Of a stretch of 8,767 nucleotides of DNA, positions 1 to 5,720 are shown one piece after another. The notes under the pieces are model-generated. The model searched no databases. It was not told the origin of the DNA and saw only the letters and a list, made by a program, of their open reading frames with translations. A program made the translations under genes and the position numbers. Numbering within the stretch: the stretch's first letter is position 1; the number at the start of each line of letters is the position of its first letter. Source of the DNA: Vulcanimicrobiota bacterium (GTDB taxonomy: Bacteria > Vulcanimicrobiota > Vulcanimicrobiia > Eremiobacterales > Eremiobacteraceae); assembly GCA_019232725.1 (NCBI GenBank), contig JAFANK010000257.1, positions 1 to 8,767 on the forward strand, in the 5' to 3' direction.

Positions 1-2
1 TT

Positions 3-872
3 GCCGCAGCATCCGCAACCGCTCCCACGCTTTTCCAACCACGCACCGCCTACACATACTTCCGCTGGTGGGCATATGAGTATGGATCGGGTGGCCCGGG
101 CGGCGCCGAATGCTGTCCGCCAGCCAATCTCTTCTCGGGTGAGAACCCGCCGGCTGGCGTCATCCTGACGTACTATCTTTCGCGTTGGACGGCGCAGGCG
201 CCATCGCTAACGTTCGTGGACAGCGGCGGACGCGTTGTCGCTCACGCGACCGGATCCAATATGGCCGGTTTCAATCGGACGTCATGGGATCTCACCGAAG
301 ACGCGCCCGTGCCCTGGCGAAGCGCACGTCCCTGGAACCAAGGCCCGAGCGGGTTGACCGTTGTTCCCGGCACCTTCACGGTCCGGCTTGACGTCGACGG
401 ACAGACGCTTTCGCGCTCGTTCACCGTGCGGCCGGATCCCAGGGCGCAGTGGACGCAGGAGCAGTACGTCGAGCGTCATGCGTTCCTCTCTGGGCTGTAT
501 GATGAAGTCGCCCGGATCGACACGGCGCTCAACGATCTGGATTCCATCCGCGCTACGCTTGCGCGCAAGATGCAGATGTCACGAGCACAGAGCGGGTCGG
601 AAGCTGTATTGGCACAGACAGCACGTCAGCTTCGTGAGGCGCAGACAGTAGAACACGAGTTCACATCAAACCCGCGCAACTCCGAGGACAACCAATGGAA
701 GCCTGATAAACTGCGTGAACGGTTGCTGACGCTCATCGACACATACGCATTGCTTTCGCAAGGCCCGCCACTACCGGCGCACCGCCAAGAGGCAGCGGCA
801 ATCGCGCCGCTATACAATCGCGCGATGGCAGACTATCGACGCTTCAAACAGTCGCTGAAGGGAGATGCATAG
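3..872 (+). CDS. C-terminal part of a BNR/WD40-YVTN-type 'glycosyl hydrolase' surface protein (5' end outside window)
   Basis: The open frame runs in from the left edge (first whole codon at position 3) and gives 289 residues before TAG at 870-872. The sequence matches the C-terminal end of the large secreted proteins usually annotated as WD40/YVTN/BNR-repeat glycosyl hydrolases. Residues about 50-145 form a FlgD/Ig-like beta domain with the family landmarks AGVILTYYL (51-59), FNRTSWDL (90-97), VVPGTFTVRLDVDG (120-133) and FTVRPDPR (140-147). Residues about 150-289 are hydrophilic and helical, probably a terminal helical bundle. The beta-propeller and any signal peptide lie upstream, so export is inferred from the family. 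Enzymatic activity has not been established for most members and no catalytic residues are visible here, so 'glycosyl hydrolase' is only a family label. The stop is 2 nt before the micro-ORF at 875, which suggests translational coupling. Confidence 0.8.
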   Translation, partial: AAASATAPTLFQPRTAYTYFRWWAYEYGSGGPGGAECCPPANLFSGENPPAGVILTYYLSRWTAQAPSLTFVDSGGRVVAHATGSNMAGFNRTSWDLTEDAPVPWRSARPWNQGPSGLTVVPGTFTVRLDVDGQTLSRSFTVRPDPRAQWTQEQYVERHAFLSGLYDEVARIDTALNDLDSIRATLARKMQMSRAQSGSEAVLAQTARQLREAQTVEHEFTSNPRNSEDNQWKPDKLRERLLTLIDTYALLSQGPPLPAHRQEAAAIAPLYNRAMADYRRFKQSLKGDA

Positions 873-874
873 GC

Positions 875-955
875 ATGAACACGTTTTGGACCGTCATCGT
901 CGTCTTGGTCCTCATCTTGATCCTTCTGGCCGTCACGGGACATCTCAAACTCTAG
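875..955 (+). CDS. Single-pass membrane micro-protein, 26 aa (copy 1 of a tandem pair)
   Basis: ATG at 875 to TAG at 953-955. The product starts MNTFWT, continues as an uninterrupted run of V/L/I (residues about 7-18) and ends LILLAVTGHLKL. It is a typical one-helix membrane micro-protein with a short, basic C-terminal tail. A GGGAG at 860-864, inside the end of the upstream gene, lies 10 nt before the ATG, and the start is 2 nt after the upstream stop, so it is probably co-translated with the BNR gene. The strongest evidence that it is real is the second ORF at 1086. Over the last 12 codons 11 residues are identical, while 7 codons differ synonymously and only one differs in amino acid (Lys/His). 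I recognise no named family. By composition it could be a small subunit or stabiliser of a membrane complex, or an Ibs-like hydrophobic toxin. The function is unknown. Confidence 0.68.
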   Translation: MNTFWTVIVVLVLILILLAVTGHLKL

Positions 956-1011
956 CAATCCGATCGCATATGAAGCGTTCCTGGTGTGGCGAGCGTCACG
1001 CCGATAGCCGT

Positions 1012-1039
1012 TTTATCGACCCCGATAAGGGTATACAAT
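1012..1039 (+). promoter_or_regulatory. Putative promoter with overlapping 6-bp inverted repeat, upstream of micro-ORF 2
   Basis: A -10-like TACAAT (1034-1039, within TATACAAT) follows a weak -35-like TTTATC (1012-1017) after 16 nt. The spacer is filled by a perfect inverted repeat, TTATCG (1013-1018), ACCC, CGATAA (1023-1028). A repressor or activator site in the spacer would be one reading, a small hairpin another. The -35 match is poor, so promoter activity is inferred from the AT-rich -10 element in a GC-rich gap and from its position 47 nt before a well-formed start. Confidence 0.3.
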
Positions 1040-1070
1040 AAGACCGCGAACGTTTTCGACTCTCGCGAAA

Positions 1071-1077
1071 AAGGAGG
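1071..1077 (+). promoter_or_regulatory. Shine-Dalgarno AAGGAGG deciding the GTG start at 1086
   Basis: AAGGAGG is a full anti-16S match placed 8 nt before the GTG at 1086-1088. It is the best ribosome-binding site in the window and is the reason for accepting a 22-codon ORF with a GTG start. A short inverted repeat, TTTTCG (1053-1058) with CGAAAA (1066-1071), ends on the first base of the site. A weak hairpin there could partly modulate access. Confidence 0.7.
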
Positions 1078-1085
1078 CCGGCGCC

Positions 1086-1154
1086 GTGGACGTTCTCATC
1101 CTGATTCTCGTGGTCTTGATCTTGCTCGCCGTCACAGGCCACCTGCACCTGTAA
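1086..1154 (+). CDS. Single-pass membrane micro-protein, 22 aa (copy 2 of a tandem pair)
   Basis: GTG at 1086 to TAA at 1152-1154. The product starts MDVLILILVV and ends LILLAVTGHLHL, so nearly the whole protein is one hydrophobic helix with an acidic residue at the N terminus and a His-containing C-terminal tail. The start is fixed by AAGGAGG 8 nt upstream, and no ATG precedes it in frame. It is a diverged paralogue of the ORF at 875-955. The shared tail is kept at the protein level despite many silent changes (acg/aca, gga/ggc, cat/cac, ctc/ctg and others), which argues for selection on the peptide. It sits alone between a 130-bp gap and the terminator at 1178, so it could be expressed separately from copy 1. 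No family is recognised and the function is unknown. A small-subunit or hydrophobic-toxin role is only speculation. Confidence 0.65.
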   Translation: MDVLILILVVLILLAVTGHLHL

Positions 1155-1177
1155 GGCCTGCAACCCCCTCACAAACA

Positions 1178-1203
1178 AAAGGCGCCGCATTCGCGGCGCC
1201 TTT
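1178..1203. terminator. Bidirectional rho-independent terminator between convergent genes
   Basis: A perfect GC-rich stem, GGCGCCGC (1181-1188) and GCGGCGCC (1193-1200), encloses the 4-nt loop ATTC. It is extended by AAA/TTT on the flanks (1178-1180, 1201-1203). On the plus strand TTTCGTCT follows the stem, ending the micro-ORF transcript. On the minus strand TTTTGTTTGT follows it, ending the receptor transcript whose stop is at 1236-1238. Placement between two convergent 3' ends supports use in both directions. Confidence 0.88.
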
Positions 1204-1235
1204 CGTCTATGCGTCACCGTTGGGCTGTGCCGCGA

Positions 1236-4200
1236 TCACATCTTGAACGACAGGCTGAAGACAAATTCGCGCAGCGGCATGAGCGCCGATGGTACGTACG
1301 CATAATAGTTGTCGCCGAAGTACTGCGGTATTGTCGGAACGCCCGTGTCGGCGCTCGTGCCGAGTGGGAACGTGTAGAACGAATTATCGCCGTACGAGAG
1401 GACGTTGTTCTTGGTCGGAAGCTCCCATGCATACCCGTGGTTCCCGACGACTGTGAAGACGTTCGTCCATAGGAAACTCGCCTTGGTGTTCTGTCCGACG
1501 TTGTGCGAGACGCCGAGATTCATGGTCAACCACCACGGGCCGTTGAGCGACCCGTACTGATCGAACTGCCCCGTGTACGGATCGGGTCCGACGCCGCCGC
1601 TGTAGGGCGCCGAAACGCCCTTGGGCAGCGGAATGCATCCTGGGTAGTTGTTCAGCGCGAGGTTCACGCCACCCGGAGATTGGCAGTGCTGGTCGGGAAA
1701 GCTCTGCGGATCACCATACGGATTGCCCGACTGGTAGTTGAAAGTCGGCGTGAAATCAAAACCGCGAACGTGCTCGTCGAGGTTGAGGTTCATGACCCAC
1801 GCGACATCATAGGATGGCCCGGTCGACCCCGGTGCTTGTACGAGGGATGGCGAATACAGACCGTTGGGATCCTCGGGCGCGTAATTCGTGCCGTAACATT
1901 GATTGTACCCGATGATGCCGGTGCCGCTGCACGGGCTTGAGGCCGGTCCTGCAGTACCGTTGATGACGTCGATGACGTTAGGTCCAAGCGACCGTTCGAA
2001 GCGGATCTTTGAGTCGGTGTAGGTCACGGCGAGCGTGCCGCCGAGACCGTCACCCGATGGCTGCGCCTTGGATACCAAAAACTCAGCGCCCTTGATATTG
2101 GCAGCGCCGAAATTGTACCCGGTCACAAATGTCGGTTGCAGCGGGTTGACCGGGATGCTCAGTATCTGATTGCGTGTGACTCGGGCGTACGGCGTCAGCT
2201 TCACGGAGAGTCCCTGCCCGAGGTCTTGCTCGAATGACAGATCGTAGTTCGTGCTATCCTGCGGCACGAGATTGTGCACCGCAGTGAAGCCGAGCGGGTC
2301 GTAGAAGCGGTTGAGAATCCCCACGGTGACCTCTGGCCCGAACCACGGTGCACCGAGGTATTCATTGCCGAACGTCTCGGGCTGTTGCACGTAACGGCCC
2401 ACGGAAAACCGGATCACTTGACGTGGGTCGAACGTGTACGTCAGACCGACGCGGGGGCTCAGGTAGTAAAAGTCTTGCGACCCAGTGACATTGGTCCAAG
2501 GCGCTTGGCCCGGTGCGACCATCGGCAACCCTTGCACGTTGTGCGGATTCACTTGCGCCTGCAAGGCATTGAGGAAACCAAAGCACGGCTCGGACGGGGC
2601 GTACGCGAAGCCGTGCAGGCAGTAGCCGTACTGGTTTTGCGCTTGTTCGGCGACGCCGTTTGGACCTGTGATCTGCAGCGGCATCAGCGGCACGCCGAAG
2701 TGGTCCCAGCGCAGTCCGAGGTCAAAAAGCCATTTGTCACTTGGTTTGTACGTGTCTGCGACGACGACGTCCGTGTTGACGGGATTGATGTCATTCCAGT
2801 ATGCAAACGGTCCGCCGATACTGGAGACAGTCGTCCCAGGGACACAGGTGACCCAAAATGCGGGGCCGTCTTTCAGGCTCGTCCCTGGACCGTTGCACGC
2901 CACGGCGCCGATAAAACCCTGACCGTTCGGCAGCGTGTAAAAGTTCGTGCCGGGAAACGGCGTAATGGTCTGCGCAGAGGACAGATCTGGGAAGAAGTTA
3001 GACGCATAGTTGTAGCGGAGCGTGACGTCTTTGCTATAATCAGCATCGACGCGCAACAGGTTTTGTGCGTTCACCTGATTTTGATATTGAAGGGTGTAGC
3101 CGGTGGCGTTATCGTGGAGCTGATAGAAAGAGTCGCCGAGAAAACCATTGGTCGCCTGATCGAAATTCCATGCTGAGTAGAGCGCATATGCATAAAAACG
3201 CAGAAACGACGAGCTGCTGAACGATCGCGTATACTGCAGCTTCTCGACGGACTGCTCCGTGCTCTGACTGTCCACATAAAAGCTCGGTATGGGTCCTGTG
3301 CCGCCGCCGGCAGATGGCCAGGTGTACTGGCCAAACGAACCGGGAGCAGGTGCAGAGCCCGCCCCGCCGGTGAACGGCTGGTTGACGGCGCCTGTATATG
3401 GGAAGCCGGTGGGCCACAAGAATTGACCCGAGGAATTGATGCTACCGCCCGTTCCTTCGAAATAGAGCGCGGGGTCCATGAACACGCCCGCATACAGGAA
3501 CGGGTTGCCCGTACCGCCGACGACGTAGAGGGCTTGGAGATCGTCTTGCAGGCCGTTATGGTCGATGCCCCAATGCAGATTGGCAACGGTATCCCGTATG
3601 GACGACGATGGATTGGGAAACGATTGCCAGGCGCCTTGCGAGATCGGCATGTTCATGATGTGTGGAACCGAGCAATCAAGATTCCACACATTGGGGTCGA
3701 TCGGTGAGCTCGAATTAAAGGGCGTGCTCGTGTTGAGAAACAGCTCTGTGTTGAATGCGCCACAGCCCGGATCGTTCGCAGGCACGTTGATGCTCGTGTT
3801 ATCGAGGTTCGAACGGTTGACCCACTGGTAGTCGGAGTTCACCGCAAGCGTGGAGACGTAATAGCTGAACCGGCGGTCGGGCGTCGCGCCGAAGACGTCG
3901 GCTTGCAAGGTGTGGTTATAGACGGGGCTTCCGGCGATAAGCGTGAGGTCGGCCCCGCCGGGATACGTGCCACGCCGGTATACCTCATTGATGTAGCCTG
4001 ACATGGAGCGGCCGGCATCGGCCGGTTCACCGCCCGTGTACACCTCGAGGCTCGCGAGGCCATTCGTCACGAACGACGTCGCGTTGGCAGCGTCGAATCC
4101 GCGGTTGAGTGGAATGCCCTCGAGTTCGAACCCGATCTGGTCGTTCGATCCGCCACGCACGCTGAGGGATCCATTGCCAGCGTACCCGCCACCCGAACCA

Positions 4201-4721
4201 AGCGTACGCGTGATGCCGGGGAGCGAAGCCGCCACCGCGTTTTGGCTGTACAGCGTCTCCGCACCACCCGCGCTTCCCTGATAGGACTTGATCGCGTTCG
4301 CGTTCACCGCGTACAGGTCGCCCGTCACCGTCTTGCTGACGACGCTCGACGTGGCGGTGGTGAGCACCTTCCCAATCGTCTTCGCGGAAGCGCGCAGGAC
4401 GAGATTGACGTTCGAGGTTTGGCTCGTCTGCACCGTGACGCCGTACACCGTCGCCGTGTCGAAGCCGTCCTTGCTCGCGGTGACGCTATACGTATCCGGC
4501 GAGAGGTTGAGGACGGCATAGAACCCGTGCGTGTCGCTTTGCGTCGAGAGCGATTGTGAGGGCGATGCGACCGATACCTTGGCGCCTGCCAATGGATCGT
4601 TCTTCTCGTCAGTGACGTGGCCCGAGATGCTGCCGGTGACACCTGCATCGGAGCGGGCCCAACTCCCGAGCCAGAGCGCAAGAGCGATGACGAGAAGCCG
4701 ACCGACGCGCGCTACCGACAT
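1236..4721 (-). CDS. TonB-dependent outer-membrane receptor, Oar-like, with N-terminal carboxypeptidase-regulatory domain
   Basis: The 1161-residue product is predicted to be an outer-membrane beta-barrel importer energised by TonB-ExbB-ExbD. Residues 1-26 are a Sec signal peptide (basic start, LLVIALALWLG core, likely cleavage after SDA-26). Residues about 30-110 are a carboxypeptidase-regulatory-like beta-sandwich (GSISGHVTDEKNDPLAGAKV, later GFYAVLNLSPDTYSV). Residues about 130-255 are the plug, with SVRGG (187-191) and FELEGIPLN (198-206). The rest is the barrel with long loops rich in Gly, Pro, Ser and Asn, ending in an aromatic-alternating strand EFVFSLSFKM. Ten cysteines occur as five close pairs between residues 320 and 1029. 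This layout matches Oar/SusC-like receptors of Acidobacteriota and related groups. The substrate cannot be read from sequence, and no SusD-like partner is next door. The ATG at 4721 is supported by AGGGAG 8 nt upstream and by the signal peptide. The gene appears intact. Confidence 0.9.
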   Translation of the reverse strand: MSVARVGRLLVIALALWLGSWARSDAGVTGSISGHVTDEKNDPLAGAKVSVASPSQSLSTQSDTHGFYAVLNLSPDTYSVTASKDGFDTATVYGVTVQTSQTSNVNLVLRASAKTIGKVLTTATSSVVSKTVTGDLYAVNANAIKSYQGSAGGAETLYSQNAVAASLPGITRTLGSGGGYAGNGSLSVRGGSNDQIGFELEGIPLNRGFDAANATSFVTNGLASLEVYTGGEPADAGRSMSGYINEVYRRGTYPGGADLTLIAGSPVYNHTLQADVFGATPDRRFSYYVSTLAVNSDYQWVNRSNLDNTSINVPANDPGCGAFNTELFLNTSTPFNSSSPIDPNVWNLDCSVPHIMNMPISQGAWQSFPNPSSSIRDTVANLHWGIDHNGLQDDLQALYVVGGTGNPFLYAGVFMDPALYFEGTGGSINSSGQFLWPTGFPYTGAVNQPFTGGAGSAPAPGSFGQYTWPSAGGGTGPIPSFYVDSQSTEQSVEKLQYTRSFSSSSFLRFYAYALYSAWNFDQATNGFLGDSFYQLHDNATGYTLQYQNQVNAQNLLRVDADYSKDVTLRYNYASNFFPDLSSAQTITPFPGTNFYTLPNGQGFIGAVACNGPGTSLKDGPAFWVTCVPGTTVSSIGGPFAYWNDINPVNTDVVVADTYKPSDKWLFDLGLRWDHFGVPLMPLQITGPNGVAEQAQNQYGYCLHGFAYAPSEPCFGFLNALQAQVNPHNVQGLPMVAPGQAPWTNVTGSQDFYYLSPRVGLTYTFDPRQVIRFSVGRYVQQPETFGNEYLGAPWFGPEVTVGILNRFYDPLGFTAVHNLVPQDSTNYDLSFEQDLGQGLSVKLTPYARVTRNQILSIPVNPLQPTFVTGYNFGAANIKGAEFLVSKAQPSGDGLGGTLAVTYTDSKIRFERSLGPNVIDVINGTAGPASSPCSGTGIIGYNQCYGTNYAPEDPNGLYSPSLVQAPGSTGPSYDVAWVMNLNLDEHVRGFDFTPTFNYQSGNPYGDPQSFPDQHCQSPGGVNLALNNYPGCIPLPKGVSAPYSGGVGPDPYTGQFDQYGSLNGPWWLTMNLGVSHNVGQNTKASFLWTNVFTVVGNHGYAWELPTKNNVLSYGDNSFYTFPLGTSADTGVPTIPQYFGDNYYAYVPSALMPLREFVFSLSFKM

Positions 4722-4848
4722 ACTGCACTCTCCCTACAATTGGACAATCGCTTGGTTCCATGGAGGAGCCCAGCCCTGCTACGCCATCACTGGCGCTCTT
4801 TAAGGGTGTCCCTCTCGCGCGGGGGATATTCCTTTGAACGAACGAGTG
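4722..4848 (-). promoter_or_regulatory. 127-bp upstream region of the receptor gene with a GNRA-capped hairpin
   Basis: This is the only sizeable gap in the minus-strand gene series, so a receptor promoter or leader probably lies here. In the minus-strand RNA a stem CGCCA/TGGCG closed by a GTGA loop occupies 4782-4795. An imperfect inverted repeat around the palindrome TCCATGGA (4757-4764) lies nearer the start codon. I find no convincing -35/-10 pair and no match to a riboswitch class I know, so the regulatory role is inferred from position and local symmetry. Confidence 0.3.
4730..4735 (-). promoter_or_regulatory. Shine-Dalgarno AGGGAG for the TonB-dependent receptor
   Basis: Read on the minus strand, AGGGAG lies 8 nt before the ATG at 4719-4721. 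It confirms that start, which also gives a complete signal peptide. Confidence 0.6.
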
Positions 4849-5322
4849 TCAGCGACGCCGTCGAGGGCGTTTTTTGATGTCACGATATTGCCGCGGCGCA
4901 CGCTCGTCAAACGGACGCAAGCGATCGGCGCGACGGAGCGGGGGCTCTTCTTCATCAACGCGCCCTGCGCTGCGATCCCATTCCGATGCCTGACGCCAAA
5001 AATCGATGATCTTCTGCTCGAGCGATGCGGAGAAGCGCTGCGCTTCAGGCGCGAGCACTGGTGCGCTCGTGTCGGCCGCGATGCCGTCGCCACTTTTGAC
5101 CGCTTCACGGGCGTCGGCCGCAGCGAGCGCGAGGCGCACGCGGCGTCCGTCTTCTTGCGCGACCACGAACGGGAACTGTGGGTGCCGGCCGCTGACCACT
5201 GCGCGTCTGACCCGGTCAATACCCCGGTCGCTCGCCGGCAACATCGCTAAGCGTCCATCATCAAGACGGACGACGCAGCCGAAGCGGCTGCAATGCACCA
5301 CGCTGCCGCGCACCTGATGCAT
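4849..5322 (-). CDS. S1-domain RNA-binding protein, YabR-like, encoded after divIC/ftsB
   Basis: The product is 157 residues. Residues about 3-68 look like a single S1 (OB-fold) RNA-binding domain: VRGSVVHCSRFGCVVRLDDG at 4-23 has the G-x-V...F-G-x-V-V-x-L pattern, and RRVRLALA at 60-67 is the closing strand. Residues about 70-95 are a low-complexity linker. FSASLEQKIIDFW (97-109) resembles the 'FEDKL..F' helix of YabR/CvfD proteins, and the tail is strongly basic (KKRPRRRR). YabR of Bacillus subtilis has about 128 residues, a single S1 domain, and lies directly after divIC, as here. The family is associated with post-transcriptional regulation, and an RNA or ribosome partner here is inferred. 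The ATG at 5322 is 2 nt after the ftsB stop with no Shine-Dalgarno, so it probably depends on translational coupling. Last gene of the operon. Confidence 0.68.
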   Translation of the reverse strand: MHQVRGSVVHCSRFGCVVRLDDGRLAMLPASDRGIDRVRRAVVSGRHPQFPFVVAQEDGRRVRLALAAADAREAVKSGDGIAADTSAPVLAPEAQRFSASLEQKIIDFWRQASEWDRSAGRVDEEEPPLRRADRLRPFDERAPRQYRDIKKRPRRRR

Positions 5323-5324
5323 GG

Positions 5325-5720
5325 TTACTGGGGAGCCGGGGTGGCCTGGGTGACTTGGATGAAGACCTCATGCGGCTTCGTGAGGCCGAGCTGCTCGTGG
5401 ATGATCGGGACCAGATACTCAGGATCGTGCAAGCGGACGACGCGCGTCTGTAACTTGCCATTGGCATCGGTCAAGTCGGCGTTTTGGCTTTCGACGTCGT
5501 GGATCTGACGGTGCAGCTCGGCATTACGCACACCAGCGTGCCAGATCTGCACCGCGATCGTACCGCTTAGGAACAGCGCCACGAGCACAACGAGCGAGCG
5601 TCCGGCGACCGTTGCCGCGAGAATGGCAACGCGGCGTCCACGCGATGGTCGTCTATCTCCGCGCGGTGTGCGCGCGAAGCGGATGATCTTGTGCGTGAGG
5701 CTACCGCGCCGCGGTGTCAT
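5325..5720 (-). CDS. DivIC/FtsB-family septum formation protein
   Basis: 131 residues from the ATG at 5720. A basic cytoplasmic N-terminal segment (about 1-30, rich in Arg) is followed by one membrane helix (about 31-58, VAILAATVAG...VLVALFLSGTIAV). A short coiled-coil follows (about 62-95, ELHRQIHDVESQNADL) and then the family C-terminal motif around DPEYLVPIIHEQLGLTKPHE (99-118), which matches the 'DPEYIE..AREELGLVKPGE' signature of DivIC/FtsB. In known bacteria these bitopic proteins join FtsL and FtsQ/DivIB at the division site and help activate septal peptidoglycan synthesis. The open frame continues upstream to an ATG at 5762, but that would overlap accA by 62 nt. The start at 5720 overlaps it by 20 nt and is preferred. 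Neither start has a clear Shine-Dalgarno, so coupling to accA translation is likely. FtsL is not in the window. Confidence 0.82.
   Translation of the reverse strand: MTPRRGSLTHKIIRFARTPRGDRRPSRGRRVAILAATVAGRSLVVLVALFLSGTIAVQIWHAGVRNAELHRQIHDVESQNADLTDANGKLQTRVVRLHDPEYLVPIIHEQLGLTKPHEVFIQVTQATPAPQ

Noticed and set aside
875..1154. DUF3309- or Lmo0937-type small membrane protein family for the two micro-ORFs
   Set aside because: Those families also start with V/L/I-rich helices, but they are about 45-55 residues long with a second hydrophobic segment. These ORFs stop right after a single helix and share a distinct VTGHLxL end, so the likeness is only compositional.
986..1246. An 86-codon plus-strand frame spanning the second micro-ORF and the terminator
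   Set aside because: It reads through the terminator hairpin, has no Shine-Dalgarno and shows no family features. It is out of frame with the better supported 22-codon ORF at 1086.
2274..3176. A 300-codon open frame on the plus strand opposite the TonB-dependent receptor gene
   Set aside because: It lies wholly within the receptor coding region, has no recognisable domain and is rich in Arg, Val and His, as expected of an antisense shadow in GC-rich DNA. The minus-strand product is a complete, recognisable receptor.
4722..4848. A cobalamin, TPP or SAM riboswitch in front of the receptor gene
   Set aside because: The gap of 127 bp is too short for a cobalamin aptamer plus expression platform, and I see none of the conserved core boxes of these classes. 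Only generic hairpins are present.
4834..5250. A 138-codon plus-strand frame opposite the S1-domain gene
   Set aside because: It is the antisense of a gene with a recognisable S1 domain and fits tightly in the operon. The plus-strand translation has no domain signature.
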